The position numbers were made by a program, and so were the translations under genes. Positions 27,657-36,652 of a stretch of 64,000 nucleotides of DNA are shown here, one piece after another. The notes below the pieces were generated by a model. That model did not search any database and was not told where the DNA came from. It saw nothing but the letters and a program-made list of their open reading frames with translations. Location: assembly GCA_964421815.1 (NCBI GenBank), contig CAYQYT010000008.1, forward strand, positions 24,064 through 88,063. The letters run 5' to 3'. Source of the DNA: DTU089 sp964421815. Its GTDB lineage: Bacteria > Bacillota > Clostridia > Oscillospirales > Acutalibacteraceae. Every line of letters begins with the position of its first letter. The stretch's first letter is position 1.

Positions 27657-28391
27657 TTATTTATTGTCTCCGGTGTAATTAGCCTCAGCGGGTTCCACAC
27701 AAGGACAGGTGATTTCCGGAACGACCTTTTCAGGTGCAGCCCAACGGACTGCATTGCTTATAATTTTTTGAATTTCGGGTATGTGATATGTGGGATTTCC
27801 CTCGTGACCGGGTTGGAAATAGAATACTTTACCCAATCCCCTTTGCCAACAGCAACCTGAACGGAAAACCTCTCCGCCTTTGAACCAACCGATGAATACC
27901 TGCTCATCCGGTTGAGGAATATCAAAACGTTCACCGTACATTTCTTCAACGGGAATGTTGATATATTCGGGAATGCCCTTTGCAATGGGATGTGAGGGGT
28001 TTATGCACCAAAGTCTTTCTCTGTCCCCGTCCCTCCATTTGAGAGAACAGGTTGTACCCATAAGTCTTTTGAAGGGCTTTGAAAAATGTGCAGAATGAAG
28101 TGCTATGAATCCCATACCGCGCATTACACGGTTATATACCCTTTCAACAAGTTCGTCGGGAACACAGTCATGCGCCATGTGACCCCACCAAAGAAGCACA
28201 TCAGTATTTTCCAGGACATCTTCGGGAAGCCCGTTTTCGGGATCATCAAGAGTTGCCGTTCTTATGTTTAGTTCCTCGTCGGTGCTTAAAAATTCAGCGA
28301 TACAACCGTGAATTCCCTTGGGATAAACCTTAGCAATTTTTTCGTTTTCCCTTTCGTGTCTTCCCTCATTCCAAATTGTTACGTTTATCAT
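27657..28391 (-). CDS. ThuA-domain protein (trehalose utilisation family)
   Basis: 244 residues from ATG at 28391 (AAAGG upstream; an upstream in-frame Met lacks support). INVTIWNEGRHE, VLLWWGHMAHD, GFIALHSAHFSKPF and YFQPGHEGNPTY are the characteristic blocks of the ThuA family, which has a glutamine-amidotransferase-like fold. ThuA proteins are linked to trehalose or other disaccharide conversion; the chemistry here is unknown. Probably co-transcribed with the SGNH hydrolase gene. Confidence 0.85.
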   Translation of the reverse strand: MINVTIWNEGRHERENEKIAKVYPKGIHGCIAEFLSTDEELNIRTATLDDPENGLPEDVLENTDVLLWWGHMAHDCVPDELVERVYNRVMRGMGFIALHSAHFSKPFKRLMGTTCSLKWRDGDRERLWCINPSHPIAKGIPEYINIPVEEMYGERFDIPQPDEQVFIGWFKGGEVFRSGCCWQRGLGKVFYFQPGHEGNPTYHIPEIQKIISNAVRWAAPEKVVPEITCPCVEPAEANYTGDNK

Positions 28392-28509
28392 ATTCAACGA
28401 CCTTTCGGTAAATATCTTTGTATTTATAATAACATAATCATATATTTTTTTCAATAAAAGGACAATTAATTTTTTGCACGAAAAAATTCATTGTTTTTTT
28501 ATATAAAAT

Positions 28510-28550
28510 GTGAGTTCGAAACCATCCTCACACAAAACAAAACTATGGAG
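28510..28550 (+). promoter_or_regulatory. preQ1-I riboswitch controlling queT
   Basis: Stem GTGAG (28510-28514) pairs with CTCAC (28527-28531). The loop contains AAACC and is followed by the A-rich tail ACAAAACAAAACTA. Loop CCAT (28522-28525) can pair with ATGG (28545-28548), the pseudoknot that hides the queT ribosome binding site (GGAG at 28547-28550). This is the H-type architecture of preQ1 class I, and it sits 10 bases from a QueT gene. Confidence 0.82.
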
Positions 28551-28559
28551 TGATCAAAA

Positions 28560-29051
28560 ATGAAAAACAGAAGAAAAACCACGAACCTTGCAATTGCGGC
28601 AATAATTGCGGCACTTTATGTAGTGCTGACCTACCTGGCATCTGCTTTGGGACTTGCAAGTTATGCCATTCAGGTACGCTTCTCCGAAGCCCTGACAATT
28701 TTGCCCATCTTTACCCCCGCGGCAATACCGGGACTTTTTGTGGGTTGCATTCTCGCAAATCTGCTTACGGGTTGTGCCCTTTGGGACATTGTTTTCGGCA
28801 GTCTTGCAACCCTTTTGGGAGCAATGGGCACATATCTTTTGAGGAAACACAGGATTTACGCGGTGTTGCCCCCCATTGTTGCAAATACCCTTATTGTTCC
28901 CCCTATTCTTTTATATGTTTACAGTTTAGAGGGTACTTATTGGTTTTTCACCCTTACAGTTTGCTTGGGAGAAATCATCTCCTGCGGAATTCTCGGAACA
29001 ATTTTGAGAAAAAGCCTTGAAAAGAGCAAATTATTTGACAGATTAAAATAA
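28560..29051 (+). CDS. queT: QueT-family queuosine-precursor transporter (ECF S component)
   Basis: 163 residues with six predicted membrane helices. TNLAIAAIIAALYVVLTYL and VRFSEALTILPIFTPAAIPG followed by GCILANLLTGCALWDIVFG are the QueT signature. It imports a queuine precursor such as preQ1 with a shared ECF module, which is not in this window. The upstream preQ1 riboswitch overlaps its ribosome binding site, so excess preQ1 should shut down translation. Gene and switch support one another. Confidence 0.93.
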   Translation: MKNRRKTTNLAIAAIIAALYVVLTYLASALGLASYAIQVRFSEALTILPIFTPAAIPGLFVGCILANLLTGCALWDIVFGSLATLLGAMGTYLLRKHRIYAVLPPIVANTLIVPPILLYVYSLEGTYWFFTLTVCLGEIISCGILGTILRKSLEKSKLFDRLK

Positions 29052-29133
29052 ATCTTTATTAGGGGTTTATTTTTCATTTTTATTGGAGTATAATTTTAAT
29101 AGTAAATCAATCCTATTTGAAAGGATTTTAGAC

Positions 29134-30507
29134 ATGCTGATTGATGATGTTATAAAAACCGCAAAAAGAATACATTTTATAGGTATAGGTGGCAGCGGAA
29201 TGTGTCCCCTTGCAGAGATTTTGCATTCACAGGGGCATTATCTTACAGGCTCCGATAACAATGAATCCGATACTTTAAAACGTATTCGTGCTTTGGGTAT
29301 TCCCGTTACAATGGGGCAAAGGGCTGAAAACGTTGCGGGGGCGGATATGGTTGTTTACACCGCCGCTCTGCTTCCCGATAATCCGGAGCTTGTTGCTGCC
29401 AAGGAAAGCGGTATCCCCACATTTGAACGCAGTAAACTTTTCGGATATTTTACAAGAAAATATGACAACTGCATCGGTGTTTGCGGAACTCACGGCAAAA
29501 CCACCGTCACCTCGATGCTTACCCATATTTTAATAGACAACAATTTTGACCCCTCGGCAGTTATCGGCGGCAAGTTGCCCCTTACGGGTACAAACGGCAG
29601 AGTGGGTAAAAGTGATATTCTTGTTTGTGAGGCTTGCGAATATAAGGATACATTCCTTGACCTTACTCCCGATATCAGCGTAATTCTCAATGTTGACAGG
29701 GATCATATGGAGTATTTCAAAACTCTTGAAAATCTCGAAGCATCATTCAGAAAATTTGCTGATATGTCAACAAAAGCCGTCATTTATAACGGGGATGATA
29801 AGAATACCCTTGACAGCATCGAGGGAATCAGTCAAGGAAAAACTATGATTTCCTTTGGTAAAAGCGACAATTGTAACTATGTAGCCAAAAACATCGGCTT
29901 TATCAACGGCGCATTTCCCTGCTATGACCTCTATATTGACGGAGAATATCAATGCAAAATTGAATTAAGTATTCCCGGAGAGCATAATGTTCTCAACTCT
30001 CTTGCAGCAATCGCATCGGCAATGTACTGCGGTGCATCCGTTGAACAGTGCAAAAACAGTATTCTCTCCTTTAAGGGTGCGGGAAGACGTTTTGAGTTCT
30101 TGGGAACCTACAACGGCGCCGATATTGTTGACGACTATGCCCACCACCCCGCAGAACTTGAGGTTACCCTCACCGCCGCAAAGAAAATGGATTACAGGCG
30201 AGTTTGGGCTGTTTTCCAACCATTCACATTCAGCCGTACAAAAATGCACCTGAATGCCTTTGCAAAGGCTCTTTCCATTGCGGATGAGGTTGTTCTCACG
30301 GAGATTATGGGTTCCCGTGAAATTAACACCTACGGCATTACAACCCAGGATTTAGCGGATGAAATTGATGGTTCCGTTTGGTTTGATACATTCCCAAAGG
30401 TTGCCGATTATTTAAAAGAAAACATCAAAGAGGGCGATTTAGTCCTTACTCTCGGATGTGGTGATGTTTATAAAATTGCAAAAATCATATTGGATAAAAA
30501 CAATTAA
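29134..30507 (+). CDS. murC: UDP-N-acetylmuramate--L-alanine ligase
   Basis: Adds the first L-alanine of the peptidoglycan stem peptide. 457 residues from ATG at 29134 (AAAGGA upstream), matching the family start; an ATG at 29083 would add 17 unlike residues. FIGIGGSGMCPLAEIL (UDP-MurNAc binding), GTHGKTTVTSML (ATP loop), LNVDRDHMEYF and DDYAHHPAE are intact Mur-ligase motifs. It is not linked to murA here. Two consecutive terminators follow. Confidence 0.96.
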   Translation: MLIDDVIKTAKRIHFIGIGGSGMCPLAEILHSQGHYLTGSDNNESDTLKRIRALGIPVTMGQRAENVAGADMVVYTAALLPDNPELVAAKESGIPTFERSKLFGYFTRKYDNCIGVCGTHGKTTVTSMLTHILIDNNFDPSAVIGGKLPLTGTNGRVGKSDILVCEACEYKDTFLDLTPDISVILNVDRDHMEYFKTLENLEASFRKFADMSTKAVIYNGDDKNTLDSIEGISQGKTMISFGKSDNCNYVAKNIGFINGAFPCYDLYIDGEYQCKIELSIPGEHNVLNSLAAIASAMYCGASVEQCKNSILSFKGAGRRFEFLGTYNGADIVDDYAHHPAELEVTLTAAKKMDYRRVWAVFQPFTFSRTKMHLNAFAKALSIADEVVLTEIMGSREINTYGITTQDLADEIDGSVWFDTFPKVADYLKENIKEGDLVLTLGCGDVYKIAKIILDKNN

Positions 30508-30517
30508 AATTTATATT

Positions 30518-30558
30518 AGGTGCTGCAAAAAACTTAGTTTTTTTACAGCACCTTTTAT
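30518..30558 (+). terminator. Terminator after murC
   Basis: AGGTGCTG (30518-30525) pairs with CAGCACCT (30546-30553), inner AAAAAAC/GTTTTTTT also paired, then TTTATT. Member of the recurrent terminator family. Confidence 0.85.
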
Positions 30559-30593
30559 TGTTTAGAGCAAAGGAGTAGGAGTAAGAAATAAAC

Positions 30594-30632
30594 GAGCTGT
30601 AAAAAACTTGCGTTTTTTACAGCTCTCTTTTT
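30594..30632. terminator. Second terminator, shared with the cohesin gene
   Basis: GAGCTGTAAAAAAC (30594-30607) pairs with GTTTTTTACAGCTC (30612-30625), followed by TCTTTTTT. It lies 35 bases after the murC terminator and just past the 3' end of the convergent cohesin gene. Same family as the preceding one. Confidence 0.88.
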
Positions 30633-30647
30633 TAATTTAACTTGCGA

Positions 30648-31718
30648 TTAAACTGTTTCTTTTTTCTTTCTTGTAAGAACAAATGCCGCACTTGCCATTA
30701 CACAAACTGTTGCTGCAAGAGCGATTCCTGCATCCCCTGTTTCCTCAGAACCCGATGAAGAACCTTCTGCGGTTGTTTCATAATTGGGAGTTGAAGCTGC
30801 AGCTGTTGTAGATGTAACTACCTTTGTTTCATCGTCGCCGTTGAAAAGACCTTTAAGGAACTCAATAATTTTATTAAGGAGATCTTCAAGTGAACCAAAG
30901 TCAAGACCAAGTTTTTCAAGAATGTTCTGGAAAAGTTCGGAAATGTCAACATTGCCGTCAACAAGCTGTTCAATGATATCGGTTATATCGGCATTGCCGA
31001 GAAGGTTTGCGATAGCATCTGCAAAATCTGCAAAGGTAACACCATTACCTTTAAGCAAATCTCTGATAACATCGAGAAGAGCATTGATGTCGCCAGCAGT
31101 TGTTCCGTCATCCCCTGAACCGCTACCGGAAGCATCTGTTGTTTCGGGAACAACATCATCGGGGAAAACAAAATTAACAATCTTATTTTCAACAAGAAGC
31201 GTTGAGGTAACATCATTATCATTGTTGCCATCGTCGGTACGGAACTCTTCAACATAAACGCTGTAAGAAGTCTCCGTCTTAGTTGTATCTATAACACTGA
31301 ATGTTATGTAGAAAATATCTCTTGCACCGTTCTTGGTAACACCGCCGCTTGAAATCCATCCGAATGAATACTCATTATTAGTTCCGGTTTTGTAACCATT
31401 AACAGCAACACCGCTGAATGTGGGATTAAAATTATCTTCCGCATCAAGAGTACCGGCAAGTCCCGCATCTTTAACTGCAAGAACTTTGGGATCAAACGAA
31501 ACATATAAGTTAACACCGGTGAGTTTTTTTACGGCAGGAACCGTTACAGCAACGGTGAAAGTTGTTTTTGTAACAACATCAGTTCCCGCACCGCTGTTGT
31601 TGTACTTACCCTCCATAACGCGGGTTGCGATACCGGGATCAACAACTGCCAAACTCATCGGTGCAATACTGATACAGATGAGTAATGCAGAAAGAAAAAC
31701 CGCAAGAAATTTTTTCAT
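30648..31718 (-). CDS. Surface protein with N-terminal cohesin-like domain and C-terminal membrane anchor
   Basis: 356 residues: signal peptide (cleavage near SLAVVDPG), a cohesin-type beta domain from about residue 45 to 190 (TFTVAVTVPAVKKLTGVNL, VSFDPKVLAVKDAGL), an acidic Gly/Ser linker, a helical Leu-rich region (DLLKGNGVTF to EFLKGLFNGDD), a Thr/Ser linker, and a membrane helix followed by RKKKE. The pre-helix motif is EETGDAG rather than a full LPXTG, so sortase anchoring is doubtful. Cohesins bind dockerins; a dockerin protein is encoded at 55518-58647. AAAGGAAG precedes the ATG. Confidence 0.72.
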   Translation of the reverse strand: MKKFLAVFLSALLICISIAPMSLAVVDPGIATRVMEGKYNNSGAGTDVVTKTTFTVAVTVPAVKKLTGVNLYVSFDPKVLAVKDAGLAGTLDAEDNFNPTFSGVAVNGYKTGTNNEYSFGWISSGGVTKNGARDIFYITFSVIDTTKTETSYSVYVEEFRTDDGNNDNDVTSTLLVENKIVNFVFPDDVVPETTDASGSGSGDDGTTAGDINALLDVIRDLLKGNGVTFADFADAIANLLGNADITDIIEQLVDGNVDISELFQNILEKLGLDFGSLEDLLNKIIEFLKGLFNGDDETKVVTSTTAAASTPNYETTAEGSSSGSEETGDAGIALAATVCVMASAAFVLTRKKKETV

Positions 31719-31890
31719 TAAAATCTTCCTTTACTTGAAATTGAGGAAAAATCCTCCACTGCAAAAGTGTGCATAGGTATAGCATCACTTATAGCCTAAG
31801 CAAATTATATTACAAACAACACGCAAAGTCAATAGATATTTTCTTTTTAAATTATATGAAATTCAACTTTTCCGAAAACAAGAAATAGCC

Positions 31891-31912
31891 AAAAACCCTT
31901 GATTTATCAAGG
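31891..31912 (-). terminator. Terminator of the nuoEF-type operon
   Basis: CCTTGA-TTTA-TCAAGG (31897-31912) forms a 6-bp stem; on the minus strand it is followed by GTTTTTGG. It lies 60 bases past the last gene of the operon. Confidence 0.6.
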
Positions 31913-31972
31913 AATTTCGGCCATTCCGTCATTTTTCACAAAATATACTATGCTTTTTGTACACGAAAACTC

Positions 31973-34276
31973 TTACAGTAAACCTTTAATTATATTTACA
32001 TCACCGTTGAATTTTTCTGTACAACCTAAAACTGCGGAAAGCAAGTTATTTTTTTCAGTTTCGGATATGTTGTCGGCAACATTTTCTTTAAGCGGCAAAA
32101 GGAAAACACCTATTGAACAGCTTTCACCTAATTTTTGGGGAATCATTTTAACTGTTTTTCCGTTAACCGTTCTCCGTGTGAATTTGCAGTTCCTGTCACA
32201 GAAAGTACAAACATATTCATTCTCCTCGTAGGGTAACGGAGGATTTTTGAGAGCGGGTGTTTTAGAGGTCAATGCACCCGTGGGACAAGCATTCACACAA
32301 GCACCGCAGGAAACACATTTACTCTCTCCAAGGGGCAAATCAAATGCACTCAAAGGAAGAGTACCGAATCCCCTGCCGAAAAGACCGAGATTTTCCGTTC
32401 CGCTTATTTCCTTACAGGCTCTTACACATTGACCGCAAAGAATACATTTGTTATTATCCCTGACAATAAATGGATGGCTTTTATCTTTCGGATACTGTCT
32501 TTTCTTACCTGAAAGTTTCATTGAAAGTGCATCATAATCCCTCATAAGCGGCAAAAGTTCGCAGGAATATACTGCGGAACAACCACACTCAAGACAACGG
32601 GAAGCCTCTTTCATGGCTTCTTCCCTTGTAAAGGTAAAAGCCGCTTCACCGAAATTCTTATTTCTTACATCCGCATCAACAAGACGGATTTCAGTTCTGT
32701 CAACCAAGGGTGTACCCTTTAAAATTTCAGGGTTGAACTCTTTGTTTACGGAGTATTGGGGAAGTTCCGGGGGAACCGAAATGCCCTTGAACCAACAGTC
32801 AATACTTCTTGCGGCATTTTTTCCGCCCGCAATGGCTCTTATGGCAATATCGGGACCTTTATTTACAACATCACCTGCGGCAAAAACACCATTAAGAGAT
32901 GTCATAAATGTAAGTTCATCAACACAAATGGTTGATTTTCTTGTAAGTTCAAGGGAATCAATATCTCCGCCCATAACCTTCTGTCCGATAGCGGAAATAA
33001 CTGCATCGCACTCAATAATGTCCGTACTGCCCTCAATGGCAACGGGACTTCTTCTGCCGCTCTGGTCTGGCTCACCCAATTCCATATTCTGAAGTTTTAT
33101 GCCTTTGACCTTTCCGTTTTCGCTCAAAACCTCCACGGGAGAGCAAAGGAATTTAAACTTAACTCCTTCCGCTTTTGCATCGCGGATTTCATCGGGTTCT
33201 GCGGGCATTTCATTTTCGGTTCTTCTGTAAATAAGCGTAACTTCTTCGGCACCGAGACGAACTGCGGTTCTTACCGCGTCAATGGCGGTATTTCCGCCGC
33301 CGACAACACAAACCTTTTTGCCCAAATCAACTTTTTCGCCCTTGGCAACTCTGTAAAGAACATCGATACCGCCGAGAACACCTTCTGCGTCCTCACCGAC
33401 ACAGCCCATTTTTGATGCACTCCAGGCACCTATGGCAACAAATACCGCGTCATATTTGTTTTTAAGGGATTCAACTGTATAATCCCTACCGAGCCGCTTG
33501 CTGTAATGGATTTGAACACCCATTTTTTCAATATTTTCAATTTCCTTGTCGAGAATATCTTTGGGAAGTCTGTACGCGGGAATACCGTAGCGGAGCATAC
33601 CGCCACCCTTTTCCTCGCTTTCAAAAATCTCAACGGAGTAGCCTTTCATTGCAAGAAAATATGCACAGGAAAGACCTGCAGGACCCGCGCCTACAACGGC
33701 AACGGTTTTGCCGTTACTCTCGGCACATTGGGGAATATAATCCATATATGAGTCCGCCGCAAAGCGTTTAAGCGCACAGATTGAAACCGCACCCTCAAGA
33801 TGTGCCCGACGGCATTTTTCCTCACAGGGATGTGGACAAACTCTGCCTATTGAAGCGGGCAAGGGATTGTCCTGTTTTATAAGTTCAAGTGCCTTTTTCT
33901 CCTGACCGTTTGCAATAAGACCTACATAACCCTGGATGTCCTGATGTGTGGGACAAGCCATGTAGCAAGGTGCTTTGCAGTCCCCTGCATGGTCGGACAT
34001 AATAAGGGAAAGGGTTGCTTTTCTGCTTTTTTCAAGTTCGGGTGTACTTGTTGTGACATTCATCCCCTCCGTAACACTTACGGAACAAGCGCGCAAAGGC
34101 TTTCTTATACCCTCAACCTCAACAAGACAAAGACCGCAACCGCCGTAACTTTCAAGGTCTTTATTATGGCAGAGATGGGGAAGATAAATACCGTTTGAGA
34201 GTATATTGTCAAGAAGTGTTTTTTCCGTATCGGCAACATATTCCTTGCCGTTTATAGTGATTTTAACCTGACTCAT
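31973..34276 (-). CDS. Fused [2Fe-2S]/GltD-like/ferredoxin flavoprotein, NuoG-like but lacking a catalytic domain
   Basis: 767 residues in a modular order: [2Fe-2S] ferredoxin (CHNKDLESYGGCGLC, RAC) to about 80; a GltD-like segment with Cys-rich N-terminus (CKAPCYMACPTHQDIQGY, CPHPCEEKC) and two nucleotide folds (VVGAGPAGLSCAYFL; VVGGGNTAIDAVRTA) to about 510; two [4Fe-4S] clusters (CILCGQCVRACKE, CVSCGACVNACP); then CTFCDRNC plus a later Cys, like the Fe4S4 domain that opens molybdopterin oxidoreductases. The protein stops about 70 residues later with no Mo or H-cluster domain. Its start overlaps nuoF by 4 bases. It probably passes electrons between NAD(P)H and ferredoxin or a separate hydrogenase or formate dehydrogenase subunit. 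Confidence 0.8.
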   Translation of the reverse strand: MSQVKITINGKEYVADTEKTLLDNILSNGIYLPHLCHNKDLESYGGCGLCLVEVEGIRKPLRACSVSVTEGMNVTTSTPELEKSRKATLSLIMSDHAGDCKAPCYMACPTHQDIQGYVGLIANGQEKKALELIKQDNPLPASIGRVCPHPCEEKCRRAHLEGAVSICALKRFAADSYMDYIPQCAESNGKTVAVVGAGPAGLSCAYFLAMKGYSVEIFESEEKGGGMLRYGIPAYRLPKDILDKEIENIEKMGVQIHYSKRLGRDYTVESLKNKYDAVFVAIGAWSASKMGCVGEDAEGVLGGIDVLYRVAKGEKVDLGKKVCVVGGGNTAIDAVRTAVRLGAEEVTLIYRRTENEMPAEPDEIRDAKAEGVKFKFLCSPVEVLSENGKVKGIKLQNMELGEPDQSGRRSPVAIEGSTDIIECDAVISAIGQKVMGGDIDSLELTRKSTICVDELTFMTSLNGVFAAGDVVNKGPDIAIRAIAGGKNAARSIDCWFKGISVPPELPQYSVNKEFNPEILKGTPLVDRTEIRLVDADVRNKNFGEAAFTFTREEAMKEASRCLECGCSAVYSCELLPLMRDYDALSMKLSGKKRQYPKDKSHPFIVRDNNKCILCGQCVRACKEISGTENLGLFGRGFGTLPLSAFDLPLGESKCVSCGACVNACPTGALTSKTPALKNPPLPYEENEYVCTFCDRNCKFTRRTVNGKTVKMIPQKLGESCSIGVFLLPLKENVADNISETEKNNLLSAVLGCTEKFNGDVNIIKGLL

Positions 34277-36030
34277 TTTACACCCTCCCCCGAAAGAATT
34301 TCTATTGCCCCGAATTTACAGTTGTCGATACATTGACCGCAACGCACACATATATCGCCGTTGATTTCAAAAGGTGATTTAACAACGCCGCTGATGGCTT
34401 TGACGGGACATTTTTTACTGCAAAGGGAACAACCTTTACACTTGTCTTTTATAATATTAAAACTTATAAGTGACGTACATTTTTTAGCGGGGCAACGTTT
34501 TTCTTTTATATGCGCCTCGTATTCGTCACGGAAATATTTGATGGTAGTAAGAACAGGATTGGGTGCGGAATTTCCGAGACCGCACAGGGCACCTGTTTTG
34601 ATGCTTTCACCCAACTCCACAAGGGTGTCAATATCACTTTCCTCACCCTCGCCGTCGGCAATTCTTTTGAGAATTTCCAACATTCTCGTTGTACCTATAC
34701 GGCAGGGAACACATTTTCCGCAACTTTCCTTACTTGTGAAATCCATAAAGAATTTCGCCATATCAACCATACAGGTTTTTTCGTCCATAACAATCATACC
34801 GCCGGAACCCATAATAGCACCCGTTTTTGCGATATTTTCATAGTCAATGGGAGTATCAAGAAGATTTTTCGGAATACAACCGCCGGAGGGACCGCCCATC
34901 TGAACGGCTTTGATTTCCCTGTCATCCTTAATACCGCCGCAAATGCCGAAAACAATATCATTGATTGTAAGCCCCATGGGAACTTCCACAAGACCGCCCC
35001 GTTTTACACGGCCGGCAAGGGCAAAAACCTTTGTACCCTTACTGCCCTCGGTACCCATCTCTGCGAAAGCGTCACCGCCGTTGCAAATAATCCAACTGAC
35101 ATTTGCAAAGGTTTCAACGTTATTTATATTGGTGGGCTTTTTCCTGAAACCTTTCTGTGCGGGGAAAGGCGGTTTTGTAATGGGCATACCTCTGTTACCG
35201 CCCAAGGACGCAAGGAGGGCTGTTTCCTCACCGCAAACGAATGCTCCCGCACCCATCATAATACGAAAATCGAAACTGAAACCGCTGTCGAAAATATTTT
35301 CACCTAAAATGCCCTTTTGACGCATTTCTTCAATAGCAATTTCAAGCCTTTTAACTGCAAGGGGGTATTCCGCACGGACATATATAATACCCGTGTTTGC
35401 GCCTACCGCAATACCCGCAATCATCATACCTTCAAGAACTCTGTGGGGATCCCCCTCAAGAACGGCTCTGTCCATAAATGCACCGGGGTCCCCCTCGTCC
35501 GCGTTGCAGACAATGTACTTTTCATTACCGGGGGAATTCTTTGCGGACTGCCATTTAATGTGGGTGGGGAAGCCTGCGCCACCCCTACCGCGCAAACCGG
35601 ATTTTTTTATTTCCTCAATTATTCCGTCCGCACCTAATTCAAGTGCTTTTTTGAGGGCGGTATAGCCGCCGTTTTCCATATATGATTCAATGCTTTCCGG
35701 GTCGATTTTTCCGCAACCGGAAAGAACAATTCTCTTTTGTCCGTTGAGGAATTTCAATTCTTCTTCGGTAAGTCTGTTTTCCGTCATAAGAGTGCCGTTT
35801 TTTGCGGATTCACCAAGAGCAAGGGCGGTATTTTCGTCAAGTCTGCCGTAGAGAATACTCTCTCCCTTATCATCTATGACCTCAACAATGGGTTCTGCAA
35901 AGCAAAGACCGTTACAACCCACCTTTTCGACCTTGTAAGCCGTGTTTTCAAAAGCCTTTTCCAAGCCTTTGAGAACGGAGTTTGCCCCGGAAGCAATACC
36001 GCAGGAGCCGTAGCCTAAAAGAAATCTCAT
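34273..36030 (-). CDS. NuoF/HydB-like NADH-binding flavoprotein subunit
   Basis: 585 residues: thioredoxin-like [2Fe-2S] domain (GYGSCGIASG, CNGLCF), the NuoF FMN/NADH core (GRGGAGFPTHIKW, CNADEGDPGAFMDR), an SLBB segment, the N3-type cluster ESCGKCVPCRIGT, and a C-terminal two-cluster ferredoxin (CKGCSLCSKKCP; CVRCGQCIDNCK). That is the layout of HydB in multimeric [FeFe] hydrogenases and of NAD-linked formate dehydrogenases. It overlaps both neighbours by 4 bases, so all three subunits are translated together. The maturation genes hydEFG at 40-44 kb suggest a hydrogenase partner. Confidence 0.9.
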   Translation of the reverse strand: MRFLLGYGSCGIASGANSVLKGLEKAFENTAYKVEKVGCNGLCFAEPIVEVIDDKGESILYGRLDENTALALGESAKNGTLMTENRLTEEELKFLNGQKRIVLSGCGKIDPESIESYMENGGYTALKKALELGADGIIEEIKKSGLRGRGGAGFPTHIKWQSAKNSPGNEKYIVCNADEGDPGAFMDRAVLEGDPHRVLEGMMIAGIAVGANTGIIYVRAEYPLAVKRLEIAIEEMRQKGILGENIFDSGFSFDFRIMMGAGAFVCGEETALLASLGGNRGMPITKPPFPAQKGFRKKPTNINNVETFANVSWIICNGGDAFAEMGTEGSKGTKVFALAGRVKRGGLVEVPMGLTINDIVFGICGGIKDDREIKAVQMGGPSGGCIPKNLLDTPIDYENIAKTGAIMGSGGMIVMDEKTCMVDMAKFFMDFTSKESCGKCVPCRIGTTRMLEILKRIADGEGEESDIDTLVELGESIKTGALCGLGNSAPNPVLTTIKYFRDEYEAHIKEKRCPAKKCTSLISFNIIKDKCKGCSLCSKKCPVKAISGVVKSPFEINGDICVRCGQCIDNCKFGAIEILSGEGVK

Positions 36031-36521
36031 TTTGCCTCCCCCTCTCTTATGGTGTCAATAATATTCTGCACCTTGTCGGGAGTAAGGTTTCCGTAGGCGG
36101 TGCTGTTAATCATCATAGCGGGAGAAATACTGCAACAGCCAAGGCAGGCAACCTCTTCCCAGGAGAAAAGTCCGTCCTCCGTTACGTCACCGGCTTCAAT
36201 ACCGAGAACACGTTTTACCGTGTCGCCTATTCTTTCGGCACCGTTAACGTGACAGGCAGTACCCATGCAAACCATAATTCTGTACTTGCCCACGGGTTTC
36301 AAACGGAATCCTGCATAGAATGAAGCGACGCCCATAATTCTTGCAGAGGATATTCCGCTTTTCTCGGTTATGTATTCCACACTTTCTCTTGAAATATAGC
36401 CGTCAACAGCCTGAACATCCTGAAGAACGGCAATAAGACTTTCTTCGGGATTTTCGTATTTTTCAAGTATTTTGTCAATCTGACCTTTTGTAATTTCAGC
36501 CACAAAATCCACTCTTTTCAC
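36027..36521 (-). CDS. NuoE/HydC-like [2Fe-2S] subunit
   Basis: 164 residues. A helical N-terminus (ILEKYENPEESLIAVLQDVQ) precedes the thioredoxin-like [2Fe-2S] domain with CMGTACHVNGA and CLGCCSISPAMMIN, giving the CX4C...CX3C cluster pattern of NuoE. It is the first gene of the operon and overlaps nuoF by 4 bases (ATGA). A consensus-like promoter lies just upstream. It works as the small electron-carrying partner of NuoF/HydB. Confidence 0.92.
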   Translation of the reverse strand: MKRVDFVAEITKGQIDKILEKYENPEESLIAVLQDVQAVDGYISRESVEYITEKSGISSARIMGVASFYAGFRLKPVGKYRIMVCMGTACHVNGAERIGDTVKRVLGIEAGDVTEDGLFSWEEVACLGCCSISPAMMINSTAYGNLTPDKVQNIIDTIREGEAK

Positions 36522-36546
36522 TAATTATAGATAGACAGTAAATTGA

Positions 36547-36575
36547 ATTATACTATAACAGAAAAAATCTTTCAA
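36547..36575 (-). promoter_or_regulatory. SigA promoter of the nuoEF-type operon
   Basis: On the minus strand TTGAAA (36575-36570), 17 bases, TATAAT (36552-36547), about 26 bases before the nuoE start codon. No Rex-like palindrome is seen here. Confidence 0.7.
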
Positions 36576-36606
36576 TACTCAAATTGTGCAAAATACGGTT
36601 TTTTCC

Positions 36607-36635
36607 TTTACAATAATTATGAAAAAAGCTATAAT
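36607..36635 (+). promoter_or_regulatory. SigA promoter of the HAD gene
   Basis: TTTACA (36607-36612), 17 bases, TATAAT (36630-36635), 18 bases upstream of the ATG. Confidence 0.65.
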
Positions 36636-36652
36636 ACCATTCGGGTGATGTT

